Assembly (NCBI GenBank): GCA_017590115.1
Contig: JAGGNK010013003.1
Coordinates: forward strand, 3,592,431-3,656,430
Direction: 5' to 3'
Origin: Montifringilla adamsi
Taxonomy: Eukaryota > Chordata > Aves > Passeriformes > Passeridae
Length of the DNA stretch: 64,000 nt
In this document: piece after piece, positions 11,135-25,568 of the stretch
Position numbering within the stretch: the first letter of the stretch is position 1
How the letters are laid out: each line of letters opens with the position of its first letter
Notes under the pieces: model-generated
Told to the model about the DNA's origin: nothing
The model's database searches: none
The model's input: the letters and a program-made list of their open reading frames with translations, nothing else
Position numbers and translations under genes: made by a program

Positions 11135-14100
11135 TGGCCAGTGGATGTTTCTGTCTGTCCCAGAATTATGAGGTGTATCACCATGAGGGATCTTTACTTA
11201 CAACTACTGTCTCTACCAGGAGAGGTAGAAATGTAATGGTGGGAGCAAGAAAGGCAATTTTTCTTCCCAGTTCTGTTCAGAGAGCCTTGTCTGGCTTGCA
11301 TTTGGACTTGTTGTGGCTCCTTCCTGTAGAAGGAATTGTGGAGAATTCATTTCCCACAGATCCAAACCAAGTAGCTTCTCCCAGCATCTCGCTTTGCTCT
11401 GACAAGGACGTGCTGCAACAGCTGGCAGTGGTCCTTGGGCTGATAATGGCAGAGAGCACACTCCAAATCCTCACAGGTGTGATAACCCAGGAAGTGGGAT
11501 TTGCTCCAGAGACACGTGGGACTTTGTACTCATTTGAACAGTAACTGTCCCAGCCTGAGATTTCTGAATTTAATTCAAGACACCACACTCAGTCATTGTT
11601 CCAAAAGTGTCCTCATTCCTTGACCTTGTTGCACAGATGGCATTGTTCTGAGCAGGTTTCTACAGGCTGTAACTAATTAAGCAATTAATTAGGAGCCCTG
11701 GTTTACACAGAAGCCATTGTAAAGCAAGAACTTCTGTGACCTCATGGGATCTTGTCAAAGTGCTGGTCCCAAGACTGTCCAAATTATCTGTGCTAAAGAT
11801 TCAGCGTGTTCACCCAGTCTCAGTTTGCCTGACCTGAGCATCACCTGGGCCTTTCCTGATGTGTCCTCAGGACATCACACGTATTTGAAAAATTTGCTTT
11901 GTTAAACGTGGTGCAGACCGCGTTGTCCTGTGACATTCAGTGGCTCTCTCTAGTGTGCTCTCTAGTTGAGAGCACAAATTTCTTGTTTCCCAGCACATTC
12001 AGTACACCCCACAGTCAAAATCCATATTTAAATCCTAAGGGCATTGTCCCTTATTTTTGCCATATCTGACTTTGTTCTGTCGAAACTTGAGCAATTTTTC
12101 CTCAATCAACCTTGTTCCAAAGCTTCAGATATTGTGATTCTAATTGTGTCAAGTAAGATCATTCTTCCTAGCAAGTTGCAACCTGAGGATCAATGGTAAA
12201 ATAGAGAAATACCACCATGTGTAAACTCTGGCAAGGTGACTTTCTGTTTATTCTTTTCACCACATGCAGAGCAGAATCATGGAGTCTGTTTTAGGAGAAA
12301 AAAGAGGAGAAAAATCAAAAGTGGAAAAAGGAAAGACCTGCAGGGAGGGGACTTAAACCTTGTCCATGTAACCCTCCCAAATCATAGGGAGTCCTTTAAT
12401 CAGCTCAAGGCCCCTTTGGTGAATCCTGTAACACTGTGTCGCTGTGAGTTATGATGTCTCAAGGAAAATCCTGACTTTAAAACAAGCCAGAGACAGCAGT
12501 GCTCTGAAAGGCATAAACAGCTGTGCCCAGGGAATCTCACCAGGGCATTTCAGCCAACCCAGATGGAAAGTGTGCTCAGTTAAGCAGCCAGAACAAGAAC
12601 TGCTGCTAAAAGCTGCAGTTAAGTATTTTAGTTGGTGTTTGGATGTAGCTGTGGTGGAGCTATTGGTGATTTATTTTTGATGATAGAAGTTCTATAAGTG
12701 GTTCAAGGACCACATTGTTCTGCTTTGCATGTGCAGGAGAAAGCCTCTCACTTTTCTCTGGTGAACTCATTTAAGAGAGGGGGGACATGTATTTATTGGA
12801 AAGCAAATTAAAGGGGTTTTTTTCTGTAAATGATAAATTGCTGAGATTAATTTAATTTACTACTAATTCCAAAGAGAGCCAAGAGAACCATGATGTCATG
12901 TCTTCTTACCTCCATTCAAATGTTTCATTACCTCTTTTTCTGACTGAAATGACTCATGAAATCATAGACATTGCACATGGCAAGGACTTCTAAATTGATC
13001 TTGTCCATCTGTCTGTCACCACTGTTTTCTTATTCAGAATGGTAAAGAGGGAAACTATGTTAGAGACAGACACATTGTCCTGTTAAAGAGTGGGGAATAC
13101 TAAAACATTCTTTACTCATTTTTGTACTTCACCTGGGTGTGAAAGCAGAGCCCGTGAAGTCGATGTGAATTAATTCAATGCCACATAGCACCAAGTAAGT
13201 CTTACATCATTTCTCACAAACGCTTTGTCATGTGTTGTTTTGCTGATTTCCTTTAACATCTAGTGGGCTACTTTTCAGAGCTAATGGCTTTCATGAGTCA
13301 CTGTGAACAATAAAGCCCCAGAGCATCCCTGATGGGTGACATCTGTGACTGGTGACATCAGGTTGGAGGGTAAAAAATACAGCTGCTGGAAATAAGGGTG
13401 ATCTGCTGGAAATCCAGAGCATGAAAGGCAGGCCTTAGAACAAAAAGTGGTGGAAGAGAAAGGGTCTCTGTTATCACATGCTTTTACAGAACCTGGCATC
13501 CTCTGACCCTGAAACCGCTAAGAAAAGGGTGAGGGACACACACCAGTGACTTCTCAGGAGCTGCAGTCACACACAAGCCAGCCTGCCTCTCTTCCTCTCC
13601 TTGCACATTCATTACTGCTGCGGTGACGTCTCTGCTGCCGCTGCTGACTGCAAACCCTGTGTGTTCTGTCAGAGCTGGCAGTGTAGCTTTGCGTGAGCAA
13701 ACACCATCACCTACACTGCTGGACAGCTGCTTTTTCAACTTGTTTTATGGCACCTGTGTTCTCTAATGTGGTGAGAACCCACAGGAAATCGTTATCCTCA
13801 GGGCAGCACGTGAAAACCCAATCCATCTCCCGTGACATCTGCCTGCTCAGCTCCCAGGAACACTTCCACTGTGGCCCCAGCAGCTTGTGGGCATGGGCTA
13901 ATCCTTCCCTCTGGAGTGGAAGGGACTGGGACAGCTGCTCCCCCTCCACATGGATCCCCTGACTTCCCTGATTAGCTGTCTGTGACAGGGATCTCTGGGA
14001 GAGCTGGCTGCCTCTGAGCCCCAGCAAGGAAGGATCATTAGCCTGCAGCCTGTCTGCCTGTGGAAAACATCTCTATACCTACCAGCAAAGGATAACCATA

Positions 14101-17100
14101 TCAGCACCCAGCTGGACTCCATTAATATGGCTGTCAGGAGGCAAATGTCTCTTGACATGAAATTATGTGCCACTGATCATTTCAGCTGCCAGGGCTGCTC
14201 ATTAGTTCACAAAACAGTTGGGGATTTTTTTTTTCCTTTTTTCTCCCTAGTGAAACATCTTCAGACAGCATCTTTCACAGCCATTGCATCTGCTTCCTTG
14301 AGTGCCAGGATGTATGTAGAAGGGGCATTTTTGTACAGTTAGGAGCAGGGATCTCATTTCTGGTGCAAAATCCCAGCTAGGAATAAAGGTCTTGAGGTCT
14401 TAAACCCATTTTGTCATGGCCTCATAAAATTTCTTGAGTAAGTCTCCTTATATTTGGGATATATTGGTCTTTTGTATTGGGAATCCCCAGTACCCTTGGT
14501 CCCTTCCACAAGCTGTGTCCCCTCTTCATTCTCCTCTTATCTCTGCAAACAGAGACATGCCACCAAAAGCAATAATGGGCCCCCCTGGCTTTGACAGGGC
14601 TGAGGGTGCTGGATCACCATGAGGGAATATTACATGGCTTTATATGTGTGATTTATACAGACTGCACTGTATGGGTCTACAGCCTCTCTGTGCACTCGCT
14701 GCTCTGCTGGGAGCTGTAAAGAAGAAAATCATATAATAAAAACCCTTCTGGCCCTGATGTAAAATTCAGCACAATACATCTCTGCCTGTGCCAACTCTCC
14801 CTTCTTTCTTTTGCCTGCACTTCTATTGTGTGGCACAGTTACCAGGATCATTAAATTCAATGTCTGAAGGGCAGCTAAGGCTCCTCAATGCTGCGCAGCA
14901 GAGCAGGGGAAAAGGCTGGAGAAGAGCTGAACAGGGAGAAAATCAGGAATGCTCTCCAAGTATGGGAAAGGCAGGGGGTGTTTATATTCTTCTCCACACA
15001 CTCTTCAGGATGACTAAAACACTCCCAGTCCAGTGAGATGGGTTTGATTTCAGGAAATGCTTTCTAGAGGTAAAGAGGGTGAAATGCCAGTATCACTTCA
15101 CCTGGGCAGAGATGGGCAAAAGGTTTAGATGAGCAGCCAGGAATGGCTTTGCAGCTTTTATAGACACAGATGAAGATCTCTACAAGCTTTTAATTACTTT
15201 TCCTTATGCCTGTTTGCTACGCACCAGAACAGATTTATTAACATGCCTCTCCTCTGTGACTAATTTCAGGGGGGGAAAAAAGCATAGTAATTTTTAATTT
15301 CACACAGCAGCAATCAATCTCCTTCTTAAATTAGTTTACTGGGTACTTTGATATCTGGTGCGTTTGCAGCCTTTCCCAATGATCTTATTTATAGACCTTG
15401 GGGTAGGTGAGTACTGCCTTGTCTGTGTCTCCTAGCCAACTTCATTAGAAAAGGAAAATTCTTTCAAGGCATAGAGACAGGTGAGTAGGCCTGACTTGGA
15501 GCTACTTTGAAAGGTAGCTCATTTCTTCAAAGAGCAGAAAAGTGTTGGCATCAAATACCTGGAGCCTCTTTTCTCACATTCTCCTTCAACAGGAGAAAAA
15601 AAATAACAACAAAAAACTCCAGCTAATTTAACTAATTTTTTAACCTAAGAAGTCTTTCCAGACTTCAAAAATCTTCCTTAGGATCAAATTCCAGTTCTGA
15701 CATTTCTATGCTTTTTTATGAAGAAATGGGAGAGAGGTGGGACTGATGATCAGAAATCACTTTGCAGCTCTGGAAAACCTGCATTATGAGATAAGAGGTC
15801 TCCATTTCCCATAAATGGGTGCAGTTAAGGCTCTAGGATTTAATTTTCTACTTAAGGTCTATACTTTGTTTCTGAGTAATGGGACAGATCAGGACTCCAG
15901 GCTGGTTCCTTCTGAATTATTCTTGATATCCATGAAACATTGTATGCTTCCTTTGCTTTCAGGTATAATGTCCATTTTGCATGATTTCTCACTTCTTCAC
16001 ACAATTTTTGTGTCCTTCAGCTGGTGAAGTCACATGAGATCTCTGTCATGACAATTTGTCCTTTGTTTGTGTCCACTTGGTCTGATGTCATGTTTATAAT
16101 ATTTTGGTGAGTTTCCTAGATGGTGACCCTATTGCTTTTTAGGATTGCAGACATCAAGTCTGCATATTTTTAGACTAAAATTTAGTTATTTTCTGCTTTA
16201 TTTTGTTAACTCCCCTACACTCTGAAAATAGTCAGTAGTCTCCTCCAAAAGGAAGACTTTCAGGGGTTTCTTAATACTCAGTAAACATAAAATGAATATC
16301 TAAGAATAGTTACATTTTTTTACCATTACATTTATCTAAGAATAATTACAAATTCATTCTAAGAGGCTGTGTTGACACATTTCTGGCCATCAAAAAGGGG
16401 TTGACAGCTGGTCCAAAAGCAGAATGTTTCCTTTTATTTCCCCTCCCTGCTGAAAAAAAGAACTTAAACCCAACATACAGAACTGCTACCCTGGTTTTTA
16501 TTTGTGTTCTTTAGTGGTGGTTGGAGTCCCTGCAGGAACATCCTGGAGCTTCCTGGGCATGGTCCATCCTGGTGGAGCTGCCTTTGAGCCACAGCAGAGA
16601 ATTGGAACCAAAATATTTCCCTTTTCTCAGAACAGTTTTATGTTTCCCCAAGAAAATTTTCACAGGGAGCTGTCCCATTCTGTCAAATGTCATAATAGAG
16701 GCAAACAAACATAAAACACATGGAGAAAAAATTCCCAGCCAGGCCCTGCTGGTTGTTTCTGTAAACCTCAGGTTCTGCCTTGCAAGTTTACTGGTGAAGA
16801 AAGGGCTGTGAAAAATTCCCCCTGAGTTCAGTATTCCTGGGATGCTGGGGCTCTGTGTCTATGTCAGCTGACAGCTATTTCCTCCATTGAAACTTACCCA
16901 CTTAGAACAGGAGCACTTTTATTCCGTGCTCTGCCAGCAGTCACAGCTATTTTAATCAGCCTCTTCTGCCAATTCTGGATCCTGCACATCGTTTTGACAT
17001 CCTCTTCAACCAGATCATGCAAGCAAACAGCTGCTTTCAGAGCAGCCCTCTCTGGAAGGTTGCTCCAAACTGCAGAAGGCAGATCTGTTTATTAATATTA

Positions 17101-20100
17101 AGATCTGTCACTGACTCTGTTAGCCAGCCTACTGGTTCTGCTGGGATCTTCACTGCACAAAGGAATGAACAAAGTAGCAAAACAAACAAAAGGGATCTGA
17201 GATCTCTAAATTGTTCTTTTTCCATGGCAACCTTCCTTGAAGACTAGAAGGCTGCTTAGAGGAAATAGCTTAGTGTACCTTTTTACACTTCCCAGGGTAT
17301 GTTTCCCACTGATGAAAACTTACTGTCCCTTCAAGTGTCCATTCTTTGATGTTATGCAAGCTCATTTGTTCAACCTCAGACTTGCTGAGGAACAGCAGTA
17401 CTGCTAATGGAGCAAGAAGTGATCTTCAGCCTTTTTGGATCCCAAATAGTGGTCTCTCCTCCAAGCCTGGCAGCATTAGAGATGAGATTTCCAAGGATTC
17501 ATAGCAAGACATCTGTCATGAGACTAGTCAGTCCTTACTTCAGTGCCAACAAAGTAGCATGAACACTGGATCTTGTTTCATAAAATGGAACCAACAGAAA
17601 CAAACTTGTCTGTAGGTGTTCTGTCCTTGGACCACCTCAGGTCTGTCCCACCGAGGTCTGTAACATCTGCTATGAATGAAAAGTCTGCCTTGCCGTCTTC
17701 TTCCTCAAACTTCTTGCTGTTTTTTTAGTTATCCCACAAGGATATCTCACTTCTGCTGTCTCTCAGAAGGGTCCACAGTGGGGAATTCTGTGGGTTTTTT
17801 GAGCCACAAATATCCAGACCTCTTAAAGGAGTTGGTGCACATGGGTCCTGTCTCTCCCTTTGTCTGCTGTGGGAGGATGTCCTCACTTCTGTGTTCATGG
17901 GAGGAACTGGAGAAACTCTATGCCACTGCACACAAAGGACATGGACAAACCCCAGTGCAGGTTAGACTGGTGCTTTACCACATCTGTGTCCTCTCCCAGC
18001 TGCAGTTGTGCCTCATCACCAAGTGTCTTTGCTCTGAAGAGCTTCATTTCCACCCATTTATGGTGGAATACCAACCACAGGAAGAGCAGGTCACCCAGGC
18101 TCGAGTCTGGGGCTGGGGGGACCCAAAGCTGTCCTGGGCCCTGCTGTGTGACCTGAGATCTTGCTTTGCCCCTGAGCTTGCACTCTGAGATGATGGATGC
18201 AAAGGGCTGATCGTGTTCTTTGAAGCAAGACCCCTGACAAGGCATAAAAGTGTTCTTGCAGTTGTGGAGTGCAAGGTGGGCAGGAGAGGTGGTGCAAGCA
18301 CTGAGAGGTGCCTTGGATCTGGCTGCTGTTGCTACCTGTGTGTCTTCCTAGCAGGAAAATGTTGCTAAGTTCCCCGTGCAGCCCTGGGAGCGTGTCATTC
18401 TCTGCGTGGGTGGGTGTAAAAAAGCTGTTGCAGAAAGTTTCAAAAGGAGCTCAGCAGTGAGAAGAGCTGCAGCTCAGGCCCATTTGCAAAACACGAATGC
18501 CACCTCCGCTCCGCACGGGGATCAGCTGACACTGGCAGGAACAGTGCCACTTCTTCAACTGCTCTTGCAATTTTTTCAGTTCTTCACAGAAATTTTTTGG
18601 TTCAAAACATAGGTCAATTAATCAGTATCAAGGCAAGGGCAGGATAACACACTTACCACTGGCCCCTGGTGCTGCAGAGAAAGGCTCAGTGCTGGCATTC
18701 TCATGGGTTTGGGAAGGTTGCTGTAGAATGGGGCACAAGTCACATCTGACCAAGTTTTCAATGATTTTCTGAATCAAAGCACCCTTGCCAGCCCACTCTG
18801 TGTTGTGAAGACCTTCACGTCCTGTTGAATTTGCCAAGAGGAGATTTTTGAATACAACATACAAATGACAATAAATTTCAAATTCCACAGAAGTTAAAGG
18901 CCGCTAAAGATTGCTGCTTGAGTTCTCCAGCTATTTATTCTTGACTCTTCATTGCAGCAGGGTCTCTTACCTTTCTCCTTATCATCCCCTTTCCCCTTCC
19001 CAGTGCTCTTTGGCATGTTGCCTAATATTGAGCTGGAGAAGGAAGTTTCAATCTGCAGTCCTGCCCAAGAGGGGAGATGGCACAGAGAAGAGACGAAGCA
19101 CCACATCCAACCTGTTCTGGAGTCCCACACAGAACTTCAGCGCACACCACTGCCAATCTGCCCTGCTGCCCAGGGCTGCCAAAATCACCAGCATTGTGGC
19201 TGTTCCACACCACCTCCCAGGAGGACTTGTGCCTTCAAAGCTTCCCCTTTCCTGGAGCTCATCCCAGATGTCTCTGGACATTTGAAGACCCTCTTTCTGC
19301 TGCTCGCCTGTGGGACATATTTGCTGACATTCCCTGAAAGGATATTGCTGTTTCAACCATCAGGTGGATACTTTTCTTCAGCCCCCCAGCAGTCAGACAC
19401 CACAGAGCACATCTTAAATGTGTCTCAGCAGCAGGTTGGAAATGTCACCGAGACATTTGCTGAGGGAGTCAGGGACAGAGTCCTGCAGTGCCGCTGCCAT
19501 CAGGAGTGGCGGAGCTGTGCCCTGGGACAGTGATTTCCTGTCTCTGCATGTTGTACTTACGATGCTGCTGTTGGCACAATAAACCAAGGAATCACTCTGA
19601 ATGAGCAGGAATAACTACTTTTGTAACAAGGAAATATCTCCTCCAGCAGCAGACAGCTTTTCTGTAGAGGGAGATAGAAATGTAATTACAAGTGCAATGT
19701 ATCATTTCCTTTGAGTGTTTCTGGGGTTGGCATCCTTGCCACTGTGAGAGCCTCCTCTCTGAATTGAAGGGCAACAGAGGTCCCCAAAGGGCCACACTGT
19801 AATAACATTTGTATCCTGTTACACAAGAAATGCTGGGGCCTTCTGCTCTTTTCCAGTGGAAGAGAGAAGTGTGGACAGTTGTCTTCGTGTCACTAAGATG
19901 CTCTTGATAGCATTTGTGTCTCTTTTACTGCCACCAGCACTTGTCCAGGAAAAGGGCCCCTATTTTCCTAGGAGTTCTACACATCAAAGACCTTGGAAAT
20001 ATTAAGAAAATGCTTCAGCCCATTCCTGAGGACTTACAGTATGAAAAAAAGTGAGACACAGAGAGGGAGAAGAAGGTGACAATGGGAAAGTGCTGGTCAC

Positions 20101-23100
20101 TGAGGCAGACAGTTGTTTTAGGCCTCTGGCAGAGTAGCTGCCATGAAGTCATTAAGCATGAGCAAATAATTAAAACTGTTGTTCATGAATATTTCAGTGG
20201 ACTATTTTCAGGGAGGATGTATTTCAGTCATGAAACATGTATTAGCCCAGTGAAGGGGAGACATGACAGGGAAAGACAGAGGGAAGGGGTAGGAGAAGCA
20301 AACAAGCAAACTCTGAAATAATTAATCATCAAATCCTTTTCCACTCTCATGACTTCCTGCTGAAATCCTCTGATGGATGAATGCAACAGTTACATCAGAC
20401 CAGGATAGGTTTTGGGCCTCACTGAGTAACTCCTTTTGTAGCTCCACGTCTGCACGGTGGAAGGTTAAGTATCCACACTCTTCATATCTTTGCATCCAGA
20501 CTTTCGCCTTGCTCGACTTGCTGCCATCTGTGAATGGGTCCCACCATATTCCATAGCTTTCTGTGTAAAACTGCAGCTGAGTGAATCAGACAGGTCTGTT
20601 TATCTCCACAAGAGGTAAGAATTACTCTGAACAACTTCTGTCACAGAGGCAGAGCAGATCTTCCTTCAGTACTCTGCACTTACTTAGGAACCCACACAGG
20701 AGGCGGATTTTAAAAGCGGCTTGGCGTTGACTGCCCCTTCCATCTGTTCCCAGCTGGCTGAGGTCTTGGGAAAACCCTGGCACAAGTAAATCCAAGATAT
20801 GTATCCTGTGAGCTGTCAGATCCTAAGGCACAGTGGTCCCTAGCCTCCCCAGGCTGGGGTGAAGCCTTGTGCACTTTCGGTCTCTCAGCTGATAGATGGA
20901 CATTTTTGCTGTGGCAGTGTGGCATGTGATCACTGCCAGGAAAAGTGACATCCCGTGTTTGACAAGGAAGGAGAGTCTTCAGCTGGGTTTTGCAGGAAAA
21001 GCAAACTTCAAGCACTCCTCTTCCTGCCTGTATGTGATGGAGTGATCCTGGACATGAGACAACCCACATAAAGGGACTTCCAGGAAGGATATTTCCTTCC
21101 TAGATGCTGCCATCCTGCCAGATGCCCAGGGTAGTACACCCTACTCTCCATAATTTAAAAGAAAGGGATGGGATAACAAGAAGCAAAATCCTTTCACCAT
21201 GAGGATGGGGCCTGCACTGATTCCTGAGCTCAGCATTTGCCGGGATGAGTCCTCTGCTCAGTCAGGGCGTCCTGCCGAGGCTTTTATCCCTCTTCACACA
21301 GCGCACCATATGGATGGGCTGCTCCTGCAGGGATGTGTTTGTGCATTCCTGCCTCTCCCTAGCCATCCCCTCCATGCAGGATGTGCAGGCAGGGACACAG
21401 ACAAACAGCCCTGCACACAGGGAGCTGCAGCAGCTGCTGCTCAGGCTTGACCCACCTGCTGCTAGACAAGCCGACAGGCTGGAGGGCAGAGCTCTTGATT
21501 CCTGTTAGTCATTTCTTTTGGCATAAACAGCCAGGCCAATTAAATCACAGATGAGGAAACACTTCCTATATGTATGCAAAAGAATGAGAGGGAAAGAGAC
21601 AATAAGCAGACTTCATGGTTTTGTTTGTGTACACTGGAATAATTTTATATTAAAAAACTTGAACAGGTTGTTGATGACTACTGAAAGGCATGAAGAAAGA
21701 TCCTTGTTAACAATCTCTGCTCTCCCTGTTGGGCAATGAGGACTTATGTTTGTGTGCTAATGGGTTTCCACTGAGGAAAAACCCTGCTCCTGTGGAGCAG
21801 TTTGTTAAAGGGAGAAGAGACCCCGGGGATGGCCTCTTTCTTCCACCAGCAATGATCAAAGCAGCAAATATTCTGACTTGGGGCCCTGGAAAACAAAAAT
21901 GAAGTGGTCCCAGAGAGCCCACGCAGGAAGTGCTGCAGCACTACTTCATCCTACTCCTTTCTCTAAGTACAACCACAGGAGATTCAGGGAGCAAGGCTGC
22001 ATGAAGAAAACAATATCATGAGGTGGTTACAGCAGGCATTGCTGAGGTGCTGGACAAAAAGAGCACCAGAGTTAGAGAATCCTTGGAGATCCATGCCTCA
22101 AGGCAGTTTGCTTGCTTCCTGAGGTCAAGAATAGAAGCTGACTCAGGCACGATGGAGGCACATTAAAAAGATGTTCATGAAATCATGGAACTTAAACCAG
22201 CAGCTCTGTGCTACAAGACCTGCAGGGTTCTCTCATTTACTCTTTTTCTTATTGCCCTGCAGTTGTGTGTATGCGGGTCTCTCTGCTCTCCCTGTGATGC
22301 AGGCAGACAGACTGTTGGGAGAAGCTGTTCTTTGTACTCGGGCAGGTGACTCACTCTTCAACAGCCTCGTTTCTGGAGAACTGCCCTGATTTATCCCCAG
22401 CTTTCTGCCCTGTGCAGTGGAAGGATGAGCAAAGCCTTCCTGGTTGGCTCCTGGTGCTACTGGGCTCCTTGCAGCTTCACACCTGACTGTCTTCTGCACA
22501 CCTACAACTCAGCTCTTCCTTCTGTGGGGGAAGAGATAAATCTCCTTGAATGACACCCACTGGTGCAAACCCTGCCCATTGAAACCCAGCAGCGCCTGCC
22601 TCCGAGTGCTGCAGTTGTAGGAGGGAGGGCTTTTGTTTACAAGAGATCAGGGGCTGGTATCTGCTGGCATGACAGCTCTGGGATGTGTTTCTGCTGGAGA
22701 ACATGGAGTTCTTGTCTTGCAGTTGCTGAGTCACAGAAAAGGCAGAGCAGTAATTTCAGGGTGCTGACAGCTGAACACAAGGTTAGACCTTCCATTGCCA
22801 TGCCAACGGCGGTGGTGACGCATGGCAATTAATTGCTCCAGGTCAGCTGGTGAAATTTTCCCATTGTGAGAAAAATGGGATCTTGTTGAGTCTTCCTGTG
22901 CTGAGTACAGAGTTGAACCCAGAGATTCCAGAACACGTGCTCCAGTTTCTGCAGCCAGTGCTGCTGGCACTGGGAGCTGCTAATGGGTGTCTGGGTATGG
23001 TGCCTGTCTTACGGAACATTTTTTTTCCTCCTAATTCTTTATTTCCTCATCCAAGGATGGTTTTGGAGGCTAGTCAGGAAGGATGCCAGATATTTTCTTT

Positions 23101-23641
23101 GCACTGCAGTGATCACACTAAGTAATGCAATTACCAGGTCTCCCCCACAGAATGAGCATCCTGGACAGGAATAATTTCCTTGGTGTCTCCCTTCTCAGCT
23201 CTGTGTTTTCCAAAGTACATCCTCAAGTCTGCATTCAGCAGCAGAGACAAAATATCCCCTAGGTCCAGAACATCTCTTCCTAGGCGTTTATTCACTTAAA
23301 CCTCTCAGCCTCAACAAGAGGAGTTGATTCCTCAGTAGGATCACATTTATGCAGAAGAAACATGTGTTGACTACTGAAAAGCAATTAAAAACAGAATGCT
23401 TAAACACCCAGATAGGAATTTATGCATCAAATTCTTGTTGATTTGTTAAGACTTCATGTGCATATGTATGTAGCATTTCAGAAAAGAGTTTCTTCGAGAA
23501 ATTTATTGTATCAGAAGGTGTCCTAAAATATTTCGGAAATATTTTATTATATCCTATCAATACATTTTCAAGCAGAAAAAAAAAGGATTTTTTTTTTTCA
23601 ATTGGAAAGAAACTTTTCATCTGCAAGGTTTAGTTAATGTG

Positions 23642-23664
23642 TGTATATATATATATATATATAA
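23642..23664. repeat. (TA)n dinucleotide run
   Basis: About ten TA units lie between gtg and aataaaca in a strongly AT-rich part of the intron. Confidence 0.9.
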
Positions 23665-25070
23665 ATAAACACACAGAAAAGCTCAGTATCAGCAAGAAAT
23701 AGTTCAAAATTATGTATAGAAACTCCTAAAATTAATTTCCATAATTAAAAAAAGAATTCTGATAGCATACATTTGTGTTCAACATATTTTTTTACAGCGT
23801 TTTCTACTCTTGGTCAGAAAGAAATAAAAATGTTCATCTCATCTCATTGCCTTTATCTCTGATTAATCTTCAATAGAGTTAGACTTAAAAAAAATATGAA
23901 AAGATTTCCTTCTTTTCTTCTCCTCTAGAACTTTTAAAACTTTTCTTCTGCATTATCTTCTGTAATGTCACAGTTGTATTTTTAATGCAATTAAATTAAT
24001 TGACAAAATGCAGACTTTTTTTTTTATGTGGGAAGGAAACATTAATCATGTTAATCAAAAGAGAAAGATAACACATTAAATTTTTGAAATAAAAATACCC
24101 CAACCACCTAAGTGTCTGCAAGGAAGAGACAGTTTTGTCCAGGGTTGTTTTCTGTTGCTGCTCAGAAGGAATCCCAGAGTTTTGAGACACCTGAAACACG
24201 GATTTCCAGACACTCAGCTGTGTTTGCTGCTGTTGTCTGGCTGGGAGCCAAAGTCAGGAGGCAGGAAAATGCTGACTCTGAGAGCAGGCAGGTGCTGCTC
24301 CTGCTAGGGAATGGCTGTGGATATGAACAGAAGGAACTGAAGCTCCTGGGATCCTACATTTTTTTCGTGGACTGGGCTTTGTGGTGCCAAGCTTGGCGCT
24401 TCTTACTTGCCCTGGGGACTTCAGACCACCAGGAGTTTCCTGAATTTGAATTTAGGGCTTCCTGCTATTTATCTGTCTCCTCTCTCTCATCATCTATCTT
24501 CAGTGTTTCCTGCTATGTCAAATGCATCCTTCTAACACCAGATCCAGATTGAGTGAGTCACTTTCTTCTTGACACACATTAGTAAAGCTCCTTGCATCTT
24601 TTCAAAACCAAAGTCTTTCTCTGCAAGGAAAAAGAGCCTTGTTCGTACCCTGCAAAGTGATGTATTGCAGAGCTGGCTGATACAAAAAGCTCAGTGCAAA
24701 CTGATTTGCATCTTAAAGCAATACAATTAAACCAGCAAATATTCTGTGTAGACACTTTCTGTATCCTAGTGACCCTGTGATTTAGTTAGATTTCTCTGTA
24801 ATTGCTGTTAAAATAGAAGTTTAGTGGAATCCACATACGCTGCAGAAGCCTGAGTTTGCTGAAGCCTCCACCTTTCCTTGCAGGATTTTTCCAGGGAGAA
24901 GTGTGTAAAAGACACAGATCTATCTCTAGAGGATCTTGCAAGCTCAGAAACAATGTGATTTTGAGCCACATTTTGTAGCCAGTTCGAAAAAATGTTAATT
25001 CTTCCATTTTATCCAAAAAAGATTTTAGTCTCAGACCTTTGGAGAAAGTTTCCAGCTTTTCCAAGTGTTG

Positions 25071-25568
25071 TGATCCAGTGGGTAAGAGATGCCCCTGCTC
25101 GAGTTAATGTGCAGATAATACCCCATGACAAAGTCAATAATACAGATTTTAATTAATAGTAAATGTGAGGTAGAGAGAGAAAGAAATAGAAAAGATGAGG
25201 GGGTGAGAGAGATCAAGCAAAAGGTAATCACCAGCTGTGGATCCAGAGGCATCCTGTCAGTCCTTCTTCACCCTTCCTTGGGAGGGGGGCAGGCCCCAGA
25301 GTTGTTTTTCTGGGGATTCCACCTTTGTGCAGTGCAGGTTCTGTGTGTCCACGGAGCACAGATGCCATTCCCATCCTTTAAGGTGATGTGTGTAACAGCA
25401 GTTGCTTCCTTTCTGACATCACGCCACAGGGGGAAGTTTTGTCCTAATCAAACACACCCTTAGGCCTGGAATTAGCACCTTTCTGTGACAAATTTCTGCC
25501 ACCTGTGCTTATTTAAGTTGCCACTGTGGTGACTTGACTTATGGCAAGTTCCTTCCGTGGCCTTGACA
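25071..25568 (-). mobile_element. Solo LTR of an endogenous retrovirus, 6-bp TSD
   Basis: The 498-bp element starts TGATCC and ends TTGACA on the + strand. It is flanked by the identical hexamer gtgttg at 25065-25070 and 25569-25574, a perfect target-site duplication of the length usual for class II (ERVK-like) integrases. A related, more diverged copy lies at 54983-55706 in the same orientation; the two match over most of their length, for example around taaatgtgaggt and taggcctggaatta. I infer minus orientation because the complementary strand carries ATTAAA about 80-90 bases before one terminus, as expected for R-U5. No internal retroviral coding sequence is present, so it is a recombined solo LTR inside the SYNDIG1 intron. 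Confidence 0.8.

Noticed and set aside
11071..11544. 157-codon ATG open frame
   Set aside because: Its start lies inside the second copy of the 91-bp tandem duplication and the product resembles nothing I know.
12955..13020. Possible very old minus-orientation CR1 fragment (aaatcatagacattgc...)
   Set aside because: The opening resembles the CR1 3' end but the rest does not follow the consensus closely enough to claim.
17676..18188. 170-codon ATG open frame
   Set aside because: Low-complexity residue mix without recognisable motif; overlapping frames on both strands are equally long, typical of GC-richer non-coding DNA.
18952..19533. Longest open frame in the window, 193 codons, plus strand, within the SYNDIG1 intron
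   Set aside because: It begins with TTG rather than ATG, shows no family motif or sensible domain composition, and has no splice or promoter context. A frame of this length is expected by chance in 64 kb scanned in six frames.
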